A stretch of DNA of 30,000 bases from Chrysomallon squamiferum (GCA_012295275.1 CM022667.1:9780038-9810037), one strand, 5' to 3'. Shown: positions 10,127 to 22,782, counted from the stretch's first letter. Numbers and translations are program-made. The notes: generated by a model from the sequence alone, not told the origin.

Positions 10127-10922
10127 TTTAAATGATTTTCATTCTTACTGCACGAAATAGTAACTAACAGTAAATTACAAAAAATTATAAATTTTTAACG
10201 GCAACCAGGAAGATCTAAAAAGAGTTTTTATCTTGGAAAATCAAAGCTTGATAACATAGAAAGTTACAAAAATCGTGGAATTACTTTTCACCAGTCGAAC
10301 TGATTAACTAAGGCAAGAAACATCTTCCAGCACAGAAGGCTATGTGTTTCATTCAACGACAAGGAAGACGTAATTGTGCTATTTGAAATGTGTATCTCTA
10401 TATACTTTTAATTGATTATTTCGGGGCAAAAAGAAATAATTTTACTGATACTTTTTATAAACCTCATTATTTTCTAAATTAGGAATTATAATTTAAAAAA
10501 AAGAAAAAAAAAATCAAAATGAAAAAAAGAAAGAAAGAAAGAACAAATACAATAGTTTCAGGATCTAAATAAATCAAAACGTGTTCTGGAATAAGAAGCC
10601 ATCAATTGTTGTGAAGGAGGAAGTCACGTGATGAAAGACAAAATGAACCATCACGTAAGAAGAGTTCTTTCCTGTTTGTGAAGACAAATCAAGGAACCGA
10701 GCTAAAGAAAATTCGAAATAAAAGATTTTTATCAGACTCAGAGATGTAAATCACGCAGACCTTGTTAAAACAGTGATATAACACAGTGTATCACTGACAG
10801 TCTGTCTGTCTGTCTGTCTGTAGATCTGTCTGATTGATGGAATGATATATGACGAGCTTAATCCTCTAGTGTAATTTGTAAAGAGTGTGATGTGTTAATT
10901 TGTATAATGAAGAACAAAGCAA

Positions 10923-10953
<31 letters not shown>

Positions 10954-11004
10954 AATACCGAACCGTTTTGCCTTGAAGTTTGATGAATCCCAACGAACAA
11001 TGTT
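10124..11004. other. Mostly unique AT-rich DNA with small tetranucleotide repeats
   Basis: No supported exon. It contains A/GAAA-rich sequence (10496-10542), (TCTG)n at 10797-10821 and (AAAT)n at 10919-10954. Confidence 0.55.
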
Positions 11005-11014
11005 ATGACGTCAT
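11005..11014. promoter_or_regulatory. CRE/ATF-type palindrome ATGACGTCAT
   Basis: A perfect 10-bp palindrome like that at 1833-1842. No promoter element is evident nearby. Confidence 0.35.
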
Positions 11015-11396
11015 TCAATTGTTTTACGTCACATAGACATCTGAATTCTACTGAATCTGGCATAACATTTGATTCATTTTGTTTCGGTTAGAATTATTTA
11101 TTTTGCTTTTCTTCAATATATTTTCTTTATTTCTTTCTTTATTTCTTTCTTTCCTTCCTTATTTCTTTTGTTGTTGTTTCCATTTTCGTTTTTCGTTTAG
11201 TTTTTTAAATTTTAGTTCTTGTCATTCTTCTTTCTAGTTTCTTCTTCTTATTGTTATTAATGTTATTGTTCTAGTAGTAATAGTACCAATATCAGTAATG
11301 ATATCAACAGCAACAACATCACCAACAACACCGGTAGTAACTGTTGTCGTCGTTGCTCGTGCAATAATAGAGCTTGTGGTAAAAGCAATGGTAAAA

Positions 11397-11607
11397 TGGA
11401 TCACAAACGAATACCGCAACAAGTCAAACTATCACATCCCCGTCGAGTTTGTACCTAGAACGCACGCACTCGAACTCCTGGACCGTGTAAAACCATGACG
11501 TGAAAAAAGAAATAGCAGAAGTTTTGTGTAAACCAGATGCATGCAAGAACGATGAGGAAATAACGAACGTAATCAACGCCTTCCGCGAACTTCCCTACCC
11601 AAAGTAA
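11397..11607 (+). pseudogene. Frameshifted coding-like remnant, family unknown
   Basis: Two adjoining plus-strand segments look coded. In 11397-11495 the frame reads through VEFVPRTHALELLDRVK and ends at TGA 11496-11498. In 11491-11607 the frame shifted by one is open through HDVKKEIAEVLCKPDACK and VINAFRELPYPK, ending at TAA 11605-11607. Both favour C or G at the third position (AAC, TAC, CGC, ATC, CTC, GAC), unlike the AT-rich surroundings. Skipping one base near 11493 joins them into about 69 codons. I do not recognise the family. Upstream the frame runs into GTA/ACA triplets with no clear acceptor, so this could be a decayed exon, a transposon fragment or coincidence. Confidence 0.27.
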
Positions 11608-11755
11608 TAAAAGACCGCTTGATAAAAACTTGTTACACGAACTAATTACGTCACAGCTGCGAAGGAGAAGTAACAAATAGACAGACCTCCGTTCCTTCTT
11701 AATAAGCAGACGTGAAATGAAGAACTCAACTGTCGTCTGCTTAAGTTTGCAACCA

Positions 11756-11843
11756 TTTTTTTTTTTTTTTTTTTTTTTTTTTAGTCTCAGGCAGTAGTCT
11801 GCTTTTTGGATATTTTTATTTGATAGCTTTTCGATCTTTAGTA

Positions 11844-11884
<41 letters not shown>

Positions 11885-11993
11885 ATACATACATAATACA
11901 TACATACATACATACAAAAATAAATAAATAATAAAACGGGTTTAGTTTTGTCTTATCAAATAGATCTATACCAAAAAAAAAAAAAAAAAAAAA
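11756..11993. repeat. T27 run, (TAA)n-(CATA)n compound, and A23 run
   Basis: T-run at 11756-11782, (TAA)n at 11844-11882 passing into CATA units to 11918, and an A-run at 11971-11993. The opposed T and A runs, about 190 bp apart, could pair in a transcript. Confidence 0.92.
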
Positions 11994-12059
11994 GTAACAA
12001 CTAAAATAAAAAAAAATAAAAATAAATAAAAACAATTAGTTTTGTAGCTTTTTGTTTTT

Positions 12060-12420
12060 TTTGTGATCGTAAAAATGGATTCCTCTGATCTAGGGCGAGA
12101 CTGTATTCACTTGTACGCTCATTAAGATATTGCCCGTTACGAGCCCGTCATGCACTAATGACGTCATAATCAAACGTCATGGTTTTTACTGTCCAGTCCA
12201 TGGGAAGGTGCACAAAACAGATTTTTTATTGATAAGTGTCTATGCATACCGCCAGTTACTGTCACACTCATTATTTCACGTACTCGCACCGTAACAACAT
12301 TCTCCTTGACTTAATTAGTAACGCTGGTTACAACAGCAGCTACAGCGAGGTCAAATGATTGTTAGACATCTTTACATGACAGCTGCACTCAGCTGATAAC
12401 TCAATTGCTCTGGCTCGGTG
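12060..12420. promoter_or_regulatory. Candidate cis-regulatory/conserved non-coding island
   Basis: About 360 bp of balanced, non-repetitive sequence amid microsatellites, with no long open frame. It packs in several recognisable factor sites: ATGACGTCAT (12158-12167), Hox-like TTTTATTG (about 12223) and TTAATTAG (about 12312), and two CAGCTG E-boxes spaced 10 bp apart (12380-12385, 12390-12395). Clustering suggests an enhancer, but only cross-species conservation or chromatin data could show it. Confidence 0.33.
12158..12167. promoter_or_regulatory. CRE/ATF-type palindrome ATGACGTCAT
   Basis: Third perfect 10-bp copy, flanked by further TAAT and CGTCAT half-site sequence (AACGTCATGG at about 12173-12182). 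Confidence 0.38.
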
Positions 12421-12595
12421 CGGTCGTATTGTGTGTATTTCTTAACATTACCACTGGTCTTGTTGTATGTAGTGGTGGTTGAAGTGACACTAGTATGATG
12501 TGTGGTTGTGGTAGTTGTGGTATTGGTTGAAGTAGCAGTGAAATAGAAACAGTAGTATATTATTAATAATAGTTGTTCTTGTTGTTGTAATGACT

Positions 12596-12626
12596 GTAGC
12601 AGTAGCAGCAGCAGTAGTAATAATAA

Positions 12627-12662
<36 letters not shown>

Positions 12663-12770
12663 CAATAGTAGTAGTAATAATAGCAGCAGCTGCAAACGTA
12701 GTAGTAGTTGTTGTTGTAGTAGCAGCAGTAGTACTAGTAGAAGTAGCCGCTGTAGTAGTTGCAACAACAA
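12596..12770. repeat. Cryptic (GTA)n/(GCA)n/(GTT)n triplet array
   Basis: About 175 bp of GTA, GCA, AAT and GTT triplets, purest at 12628-12662. It yields poly-V/A on plus and poly-L/Q or poly-T on minus in every frame, so those ORFs are artefacts. Confidence 0.93.
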
Positions 12771-14035
<1,265 letters not shown>

Positions 14036-14754
14036 TTAATACAAATACGCTAATTCTTCAACACAAACCAGAATTTCTGCCGCACGTTAATCTTCTGTAA
14101 TAAATTAATAATATGACGTGTTTTAAAATAGCATCAAAAGACCTACTTTTCTAAACGTGTGAGAGAAAAAAAAAAAAAAAAATAATAATAATAAAAAAAG
14201 CCCGCTGTGTTTAGTTCTGTAGATGAACTGAGTAACCGAACAATGAAAATGTCGAGTTTTAAAGTAAGTCAGTCGTCTAATTCCCTTTTCCCCATTTACC
14301 ATGCAGCGAAACACAATCAGAAAACACTAATTAATTCCTCTCGTCCCTGGAGTAAATCCAGATGAGATTTTTATTTATTGAACACTTTTAACAAGGTCGA
14401 TCATCAAAAGCCATTATTTTACATTTTTGATTCTGTGAAAGCCGAAAAATTGCAGAAAGTTAAATAAAGCGATGTATGAGGCTCTCGACGGGGTGGGTGG
14501 GTGGGTGGGGGGTCTTGTTTGTGCGTGTGGGCGTGTTTATTTCCGGTCTCGATCAGTTAAGTAGGTTTTTATGCCAGTTCAGTGAAAAGTATGTGGCAAT
14601 AAAAGTCATTTTTAATTTAGTTGTTTTGTCTGGTGAAAATGTTGTTTTTTTTAGCATGTGTGTCTGCTTTGCATCACAGTGTGTCTAAAATAAAAGAAAA
14701 TTAAGAATTTTTGTTGGAGTGGTTGTTAAATAGGGGAATTTTCGTAATAATAAA
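14036..14754. other. Unique DNA, no gene seen
   Basis: It includes an A-run with TAA units (14166-14196) and a G/T-rich patch with GGGT units (14490-14512). No supported exon. Confidence 0.5.
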
Positions 14755-14756
14755 GT

Positions 14757-14958
14757 CACGTTGGATGCTTTTATTTGCGAAAGTGTCACATTTTAATCAA
14801 TATAAAGGTTTTTACTTATTAAAGATATTAATTTATATCAGCATGTCACATTGTAAATTATTAAACCACCTTTTATCAGTGAATCACGTGTTGTAAGACT
14901 AAATCACGCTTGATTATTTTGTCACGTTTTATTAGTGAATCATGTTCTACCAGTTTAT
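14757..14958. repeat. Degenerate 18-20 bp minisatellite
   Basis: A CAC(G/A)-led phrase, best copy CACGTTTTATTAGTGAAT, recurs at 14757, 14787, 14847, 14867, 14885, 14905, 14923 and 14941 (last as CATG). The last six are spaced 18-20 bp. Earlier spacings of 30 and 60 bp suggest lost or blurred units. Confidence 0.62.
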
Positions 14959-15629
14959 GTTGCTAAGTTGCAGTGGTTAAACCTCTTTCTTAAGCATGAC
15001 ACGTACCAAGATCAGTTTCCGGGAAAGGCTAAAATGCAGATTTAAGAGAACACAACGTCATTAAACCTTCTGTTATATATAAAACACTGACATTCCTTGT
15101 TTATATTTAACATACATATATACCTCTGTTATTTCAAGACGGTTATGCAAGTAAAACAACTTCAAGGAGATTTATTTTTAGTGAAGGACAATTATTATAA
15201 GCGTATAAGACAAGTGTACAGAGGCTGAAGGTGGAAGCAATAATCAAACGTACAAAAAGTTTACATCGGGGCATGTGGCAAAAAAAAAAAAAAATATATA
15301 TATATACATTTTCTTTACATATCTTCATGATAAATTAATTCATTTCTTCCGTGGCTGTTTCTGATTATTTACAGTGTAAAATAGAGTCATTTCCTGTTAA
15401 AGGAAAGGTGTCTTTTCTCAGGCTTCCATTAGAAAAATTACACGAGGCAGACTTGGCAAACGTTAATATAATAAATGAAAGTCATTAAAGGGAAGTATTT
15501 TTGTTCCCCACTTCAACAAGTTCCACGTTATTACTTTGTCAAAAATTATTATATACATTTACTCGACTATTCGAAGGTGAAAAATAAAAATAAATATATT
15601 CCTTGCTTCTTCGTGAAAAAGACAAGGCA
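14959..15629. other. Unique AT-rich DNA, no gene seen
   Basis: An A-run plus TA run at 15281-15306 is the only repeat. No supported exon. Confidence 0.5.
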
Positions 15630-15659
15630 ATGACGTCATAACATCGACGTCATAGCAAC
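15630..15659. promoter_or_regulatory. CRE palindrome plus CRE/X-box composite
   Basis: ATGACGTCAT at 15630-15639 is followed by GACGTCATAGCAAC at 15646-15659. The latter contains a second ACGTCA core and matches 13 of 14 positions of the RFX X-box GTHNYYATRRNAAC. A related TGACGTAA lies at 15701-15708. The spacing is one to two helical turns. RFX-CREB pairing is known at metazoan promoters, but there is no transcript evidence here. Confidence 0.35.
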
Positions 15660-15793
15660 GGTTATTTATCTCTAATCTGAACTTTTCTTAACTATATGTA
15701 TGACGTAATAAAACCAGAGATTAAAAACGATTCGAATGTGTCTTTAAATAAAATATGCTTTTTTTTTTATTTTCCAGTTTCAAATGTGACGAA

Positions 15794-15794
<1 letters not shown>

Positions 15795-15824
<30 letters not shown>

Positions 15825-15845
15825 AAGAAGAAGAAGAAGAAGAAG

Positions 15846-15880
<35 letters not shown>
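15795..15880. repeat. (AAG)n switching to (AAC)n
   Basis: A pure AAG array passes without a break into a pure AAC array at about 15847. It reads poly-K then poly-N on plus. The abrupt one-base change of motif is characteristic of an interrupted ancestral array that re-expanded. Confidence 0.97.
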
Positions 15881-16527
15881 AAAATCAATAAATGTTTGCT
15901 GCCAGAGACAGAGATGTACTTAATTGCCCGAGAAGGTCAGAAAAAAAAAAAAATCGATACGTTTATATTCTGCAGGTAGACTAAGTCAACGTTTAACTTG
16001 GGCAAACAACTATCACACGATTTATTATTAATAATGAATAACAACGTTGTAATTCAAATACCGTAAACCTTTGCACAATTTACGAAAAATAAATCAATAC
16101 ATTTTCTTATTATAAAAAAATGAAATATGAGAATTAATTATATGTGGGAAAAAAAATATCCGGTTATCTGAGCGTGATAGGAAGAAAAAAATGAGTACGG
16201 GAAGACAAATCAAGTCAATAAACAAATGCGTGTGCGTGTAGGAACGCACATTTATGTATACACACACATAGGTAAACACATTCGTACATGTCATGAACTT
16301 ACGTGCATACTTAATAAAAAAAAAACAAAGAAAGACAAACACAAAATTTTGATTGTGTATGCACACACGTTCGTAGTACATACATACATACATACATACC
16401 TACACAAACGTCAAATATGTATTATTATATACACACAAATGTGCACACATGTACATTTAAATGTACATATACATACACAGACATACATAGATACATACAA
16501 ACATACATTATATACATGCATACATAA
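15881..16527. other. AT-rich DNA grading into CATA/CACA-rich sequence
   Basis: No supported exon. From 16230 onward it is rich in ACAC, ACAT and CATA units, with pure CATA at 16378-16398. It abuts the left arm of the inverted duplication. Confidence 0.55.
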
Positions 16528-16777
16528 GAGCGAATAGCATACATTTTACACTGTCAGTGTCAAATTTGAGTTAATCTGTAGGTAGCAGAAAACAGAGTAA
16601 TCTCAGATTTAGCGTCCTGCACAGAATCGTTACGTTTACAGTGTGACACAGAGCTAGTAATAGAATCACGAGAGTGAGAGTCTGTTTCTTCTCTCTTCGT
16701 CTTGACAATAATTATATGTACTGGGCATTTGAGATCAGACAGGGGTGTATGTGAGTGCATTTTTGAGAAAGTGTGTT

Positions 16778-16822
<45 letters not shown>
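16528..16822 (+). repeat. Left arm of a ~96% identical inverted duplication, ending in (GT)n
   Basis: The core 16558-16778 pairs base for base with 17980-18200 on the opposite strand: 221 bp without an indel and about 9 mismatches. Weaker similarity extends outward to GAGC(G/A)AATAGCA at 16528. The inner end is (GT)n, 16781-16822. The unit has no coding character. It behaves like a dispersed element with a microsatellite at one end, present twice head-to-head. Confidence 0.93.
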
Positions 16823-18229
<1,407 letters not shown>

Positions 18230-18296
18230 AGATAACTTACTTGTTTAAGCAGACTGATAATTGTTCCCACAACTCACAGACAGAAACACAAGAAAG

Positions 18297-18328
<32 letters not shown>

Positions 18329-18423
18329 GGGGATTTTTTTGGATTTAAATCATTGATAAATTAGTATATGCCTGGAAGAATGTCAAAATGTAAAATTTCA
18401 TAGATTCTGTATTTGTGAAAAAT
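18230..18423. other. Unique DNA with (GTT)n(GGT)n
   Basis: A short GTT run changes to GGT at 18297-18329. No exon seen. Confidence 0.6.
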
Positions 18424-18448
18424 TATTATTATTATTATTATTATTATT

Positions 18449-18489
<41 letters not shown>

Positions 18490-18597
18490 AGAATATTATT
18501 ATAATTAAAAAATAAAAAATTTAAATTATTATTGTTGTTGTTGTTGTTTTGTTGTTGTAGAATATTATTATAATAAAAAAAAAATTTTAAATTTAAT
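18424..18597. repeat. Tandem duplication of a (TTA)n-(TTG)n plus unique block
   Basis: Block 1 (18424-18526) and block 2 (18527-18597) each run from TTATT and TTG repeats into TTGTTGTAGAATATTATTAT and then an A/T-rich end. The copies differ mainly in triplet number, so the microsatellite and its flank were duplicated together. Confidence 0.85.
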
Positions 18598-18748
18598 AAA
18601 ATTAAAATCAGCATTCTCTCATAATTTGAGTCAAGAACACAAGGTAAACAACAACAAGAAGCAAAAAAAAAAAAAAAAATACCGAAAACAAAGAACAAGA
18701 AGCAAACAAAAAATACTGCAGCTTTATCGTAAACAATAAAGGCTTTAA

Positions 18749-19046
18749 AAAAAAAATCTTGTTTTCTATTCATTTAAAGCTTAAAGACTAAATAAACAAA
18801 ATATTTTCTGTCTTTCGCATAAAATAAATCTTCCTGTTTATTTAAATCTGAAAGGACTAATTAATATCCTTTTTGTTCCTGTTCAATGAATGGGTTATCT
18901 GAAGGGGTTAAAACAAATCTTGCTGACTGTTTACTTAAACCTCAAAAGGGTTAAATAGAAATCTTGTTTTCTGTTCATTTAAACCTTAAAGAGTTGAAGT
19001 AAATTTTCGCTGATTGTTTATTTAATTCCCGTCCTCTTTCAGTGGG
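18749..19046. repeat. Degenerate ~43-bp minisatellite, about 7 units
   Basis: The phrase AAATCTTG(T/C)TTTCTGTT, then CATTTAAACCTTAAAG, recurs from 18754, 18826, 18915, 18959 and 19001. Blurred units lie near 18798 and 18870. The last three spacings are 44, 42 and about 44 bp; longer ones are near multiples. Confidence 0.72.
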
Positions 19047-19277
19047 TGTATATTTTAATGACATACAAATCGATTCTGTAGTTTTTCGAATGTTTTTCAG
19101 CCAAACCCACGCAGCAAGTGCAACAAAACTTTGACATCAGTGTTTTAACGTTCATTAAGATTTACACACACGCGCCCAAGTAAGACGCAACCTGTCGAGT
19201 TCGAATCTTTTGTCACTGACGTTTTAAATAAAGGTTTTATCAACTGTGAAATTTAGTTTAGAAAAAAAAAAGGTTGA

Positions 19278-19279
<2 letters not shown>

Positions 19280-19310
<31 letters not shown>

Positions 19311-19625
19311 AAGAGAAGAGCTTTACGTTGTGGATATGTTGTTTCAAAGTTTTCTTATTTTTTAAATCATGAAATGAATGCTTTTTGTCCTTTGGATACA
19401 AATGTTAGGATGCTTAATTTGTTTTTTTTCTTTAAATAAGGAATCTATAGACAGGCAGATATATAGAGAGATAGATAAACAGAGATAGACAGATAGACAA
19501 ATATGTGTACATTATATACACACGCACACTCAGACATAGACAAATATGTGTACATAAATATATACATACATATATACACACATACACACATACATACATA
19601 CACACATACACACACACAGACACAC
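19280..19625. repeat. A29 run and CACA/CATA-type compound repeat
   Basis: A-run at 19280-19308. At 19440-19625 the sequence is imperfect AGAT, then ACAT/ACAC units. Cysteine/valine- or threonine/histidine-rich ORFs on both strands derive from this. Confidence 0.9.
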
Positions 19626-20055
19626 GAGATAGAAATAAAGAAATTAAAGAACGTAGATAGAAAACGAAGGAAACACAATTATAATTCACTGTGTGTGAGC
19701 CAGAAGGTCAGGTTTTGAATCATAGATTTTCATTTCCTAGTTTTGCAATTTAAGTATTGTAAGAAATCTGCGAGAGATAATTCCCAGCACTGCTCGTGAC
19801 CTTCGTAACAACCGCTCAGAATGCGCGACCAATTCACCGCTTCCGTTGACAATAATGAAAAAGGATTAATAAAGGCATATCGTCTGAATGCGGCCAAATC
19901 ATTAAAATGGTCTCTCATAGACTACGTTTATGACTGTTTTTTGTTTTTTTTAAAATTGACTAAATTTTCCAAGTAAGTATTTAAAAAAAAAAAATAATAA
20001 TAATAAAATGGTTAAATAGTACGGCTTTTGGTTGTTTTGATCTAGTTAAAAGGTC
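19626..20055. other. Island of ordinary-complexity DNA, possible conserved element
   Basis: Between 19730 and 19918 the minus strand has a 62-codon frame with varied composition (it begins MRDHFNDLAAFRRY). No splice signals or family resemblance support it, and frames of this length arise by chance here. The island's balanced composition stands out from its surroundings. Confidence 0.3.
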
Positions 20056-20065
20056 TTGACGTCAT
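20056..20065. promoter_or_regulatory. CRE/ATF octamer TGACGTCA (T-flanked)
   Basis: Fifth perfect TGACGTCA octamer (20057-20064), here TTGACGTCAT rather than ATGACGTCAT. Confidence 0.32.
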
Positions 20066-20336
20066 TTTTGCAAAATTTATTATTATGATTGTTATTATTA
20101 TTATTGTTGCTGTTGTTGTTGTTGTTACTGTTACTGTCGCGGGTGGTGGTGGTGGATGTTGTGTTATTTTTTGATGTGGTCGTTTTTGTTGTTATTATTA
20201 CTGTTAAATATTAACTATTAAGCAAACAGGCAATTTCTCTAAACCGACTTCAAAACTTGACTCCGTTTTCTTTTTCAGTTATCATTTTTACACGATAAAC
20301 GTGTAAAGCATTTGAGAAATCAGATAGATGAGATAC

Positions 20337-20350
20337 GTTACCAAGGTAAC
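20337..20350. promoter_or_regulatory. RFX X-box palindrome GTTACCAAGGTAAC
   Basis: Full match to the vertebrate-type X-box GTNRCC(N0-3)RGYAAC, with perfectly palindromic half-sites around an AA centre. RFX factors bind such sites, notably at cilia genes. There is no adjacent promoter evidence, and one chance occurrence in 30 kb is not remarkable. Confidence 0.35.
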
Positions 20351-20720
20351 CAAAGATAAACGTCTTTTATAAGCTTCGAAATACACACGAGTATGTAAAA
20401 TTACGTCAGATCCCTTTAAGAATCCCTCTCAAGGAAGAAAGCTCTGAAAAAGCCCTCGAACAAACTTGTTTATGACGTTTTTTCACATTAAGTAGGAGTC
20501 AAGGATCGTCTTCTTCACAGGAAAAATAATCATTTCTTTTCAAAAACAGCATTTACCGAGAAAAGATTTTCTGTCACGTTCAATGAGTTTGGCAAATACA
20601 CGTTTTTATCCAGGGGTCTTAGAAATCGTTTTTGAATTGCTGTGTCTGTGCGAGCTGTAGTCGTAATGAAAATTTATTTCCCAGATGAATATATTTAAGT
20701 ACATTTCTGATGATGCTAAA
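20351..20720. other. Ordinary-complexity island, possible conserved element
   Basis: About 370 bp of non-repetitive, moderately AT-rich DNA downstream of the X-box. A 41-codon plus frame (through HEYVKLRQIPLRIPLK) ends near 20478. It has no clear acceptor or donor, so I do not call it an exon. The island may be regulatory. Confidence 0.28.
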
Positions 20721-21553
20721 GTAGCTTAAAGTATGTTGCGTGCACTTTTAAATGCTTATAATTTTTAATTTAAATTTTTTTTTTTTTTTTTTTTTGTTTT
20801 TGTCATCTTTTGTTTTTTTTCTTAAAAACTAATCATCTGAAAGTCTGTGTGAACATCTATAATTATTTGCAAACTAAATACGTATCATAAAAAGTATGTA
20901 TGTATATATATATATATATATATACATATATATATTTAATAAGAAAGCGTAAATTACGTGTATTATGAACTCAATGTTTTTAATTTGATTTTTTATTTCC
21001 AGTATCTTAGACGCGAAAACGAAGATATAATTTCTCGTCTTTATGTCGTTTCAAAATTGAAACTTTATTCTTTGCGAAATCAATGTAAATGTTAAAAAAA
21101 AGAAAAAGAAGAAAAACAAGAAGAAGAGAGTAACAAAAAACAAATAATTAAATGAAAATACGAAAGCTTCGAAAAAAAATACATTACATTAATCTGTTTG
21201 GCCCAAATGATGTTCATACACCACACCTTAAAAAATGAATTCATTAACTTATTTCAAATTCAGTAAGAAAACGTTTTTTTCTTATGTCTAGACTCAAGTT
21301 TTTCATGTTTCTTCAAATTCAGCGAAAACTATTTTCTAATTTGAAAACTATTATAGCGTGTAACTTTGTATAGGAGTTATTATGATTTTATATCTCTTTT
21401 TTTTTTAAAGCTGCTGATATAAATTTGATGAGGCATTTGCGCATTTTTCTTTCATCTCGAATTTTAGTGCGCAATCGATCTTTGTTATCAAGCCGCCGTA
21501 AAAACATAAAAGGTCGATGCAGTCTATAATTAAGTTAAACTTTCATGTCTTGT

Positions 21554-21557
<4 letters not shown>
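20721..21557. other. AT-rich DNA, no gene seen
   Basis: It contains a T-run (20775-20795) and TA runs (20904-20935). Stops are dense in all frames. Confidence 0.55.
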
Positions 21558-21599
<42 letters not shown>

Positions 21600-21845
21600 C
21601 GACGACGAAGAAAAGAAGTTGACGATAATTACAATAATAATTAAGAAAATGGTTTAAAAAGAAAAGAAGATTCGTATAAAAAGAACAATAACAACAACGA
21701 AAAGTCGGAAGAGAGAAGGCGATAATGATGACGATGATGATAAAATGATCATAATGAACCAAAAGTTAGATTATGCAGATTATTATTATTATTATTATTA
21801 TTATTATTGCTATTAGTAGTAGCAGTGATAGTAGTAATAGTATTT

Positions 21846-21882
<37 letters not shown>

Positions 21883-21934
21883 GCCTGATAGTCGTAAAAA
21901 GTAGTGATTCCTGATAGTCGTAAAAAAGTGATTC
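21558..21934. repeat. Triplet arrays (GAT), (ATT)-(GTA) and a 26-bp tandem duplication
   Basis: (GAT)n at 21558-21597, (ATT)n at 21780-21808 passing into impure then pure GTA to 21882, followed by two copies of a 25-26 bp unit CCTGATAGTCGTAAAAA...GTGATT at 21884-21909 and 21910-21934. GTC/GTA triplets continue to about 22010. Confidence 0.92.
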
Positions 21935-22260
21935 ATACTAGTAGTAGCAATAATCGTCGTAGTAATTGTAATCGTCATCGTAGTCGTAAACGTTGTCGTC
22001 GTAGTAGTACTATGCAGAAAAAAGGAAAAAGAAAGACAGAGACAAATTAGATGATGATGAAGAAGAAAAAAAAGAAACGAATGAAGAAGAAAACAAAGAA
22101 AAAAAAACGAAAACAAAGAAAGAAAGAAAAATAAATCGTAACACTTCTACGTTTGATATAAATAACTGATTTTAACCGCAGTGCCAACAAAGCAATTTTT
22201 TCTTCTGTAATTGTGTCGACGTAAAATTGCTGTAACATTCTCACGAAATTACTTTCTAGT

Positions 22261-22540
22261 GGCAATGCGGTGAATTCTCAATTTTCCATTACGTAAACAC
22301 TGGAGGACAAAATTGTTTTATTGATGCCTGTTGAGAAACGCGGGAACTCCGAAACGATATTAATTTTCTCCATCTGACGGCAGAGCGAAAGCTTCTCGAG
22401 AACAGATTAGAGCCGATAGTCTTATGCAAGAAATCTTTGAACTAGGTGAATGGGTGAACCAGCGTAAAGGAAACGAATGACTGATGGAAATATGGAATTA
22501 GATTGCAGCCGAGAGGGGTGTTGTTGAATATCGTAAAGAA
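22261..22540. other. Balanced-composition island enclosing an exon candidate
   Basis: About 280 bp of ordinary sequence between A/GA-rich DNA and an A/T hairpin. The frame that passes through the 22384-22445 candidate is open from a TAA near 22372 to a TGA at about 22480, giving 37 codons. Confidence 0.35.
22384..22445 (+). CDS. Possible 62-bp internal exon, function unknown
   Basis: A pyrimidine-rich stretch and CAG (22381-22383) precede 62 bp that end at donor AG|GTGAAT (GT at 22446). It would enter with one base completing a codon and leave with one base of the next. The frame reads AKASREQIRADSLMQEIFEL, a helix-compatible peptide with varied codons. I recognise no domain. The frame remains open past the donor (GEWVNQRKGNE, then stop), so the splice site is not required by the frame. 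Length and signals are within what chance gives in 30 kb. Confidence 0.2.
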
Positions 22541-22544
22541 CAAC

Positions 22545-22690
22545 AACAACAACAAAAAAAAAAAAAAAAAAAAAAATGCAGGAAGAAATCAGAACGAAAA
22601 GAAAATGTTTATTTTTCTGTTTGTTCCTTTTTGTTTATTTTTCTTTTTTTTTTTTTTTTTTTTTTTTTTTTCTTCTTAGTTGTTTTGTTA
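22545..22690. repeat. Opposed A-run and T-run (potential hairpin)
   Basis: CAA units and an A-run (22545-22576) face a T-run (about 22640-22671) followed by TTCTTCTTAGTTGTTTTG. The two outer ends are complementary in outline around a loop of about 65 bp. It could fold back as RNA or be two independent homopolymer expansions. Confidence 0.6.
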
Positions 22691-22782
22691 TTATTATTTT
22701 ATTATAATTTTTGTCGGTTTAGTTTTCATATTAATCGCTGAAAAGTTGGTTTATCTGTAATTAATATCGCTTAAAATGTCGA

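Noticed and set aside
19195-19212. B-box-like GAGTTCGAATCT
   Set aside because: No A box at a proper distance, and the flanking bases do not form a T-stem.
19730-19918. 62-codon minus ORF with natural-looking composition
   Set aside because: No homology, acceptor or donor recognised. Kept only as an ordinary-complexity island.
20350-20480. 41-codon plus frame through HEYVKLRQIPLRIPLK
   Set aside because: Frame length is within chance and no convincing splice sites bound it.
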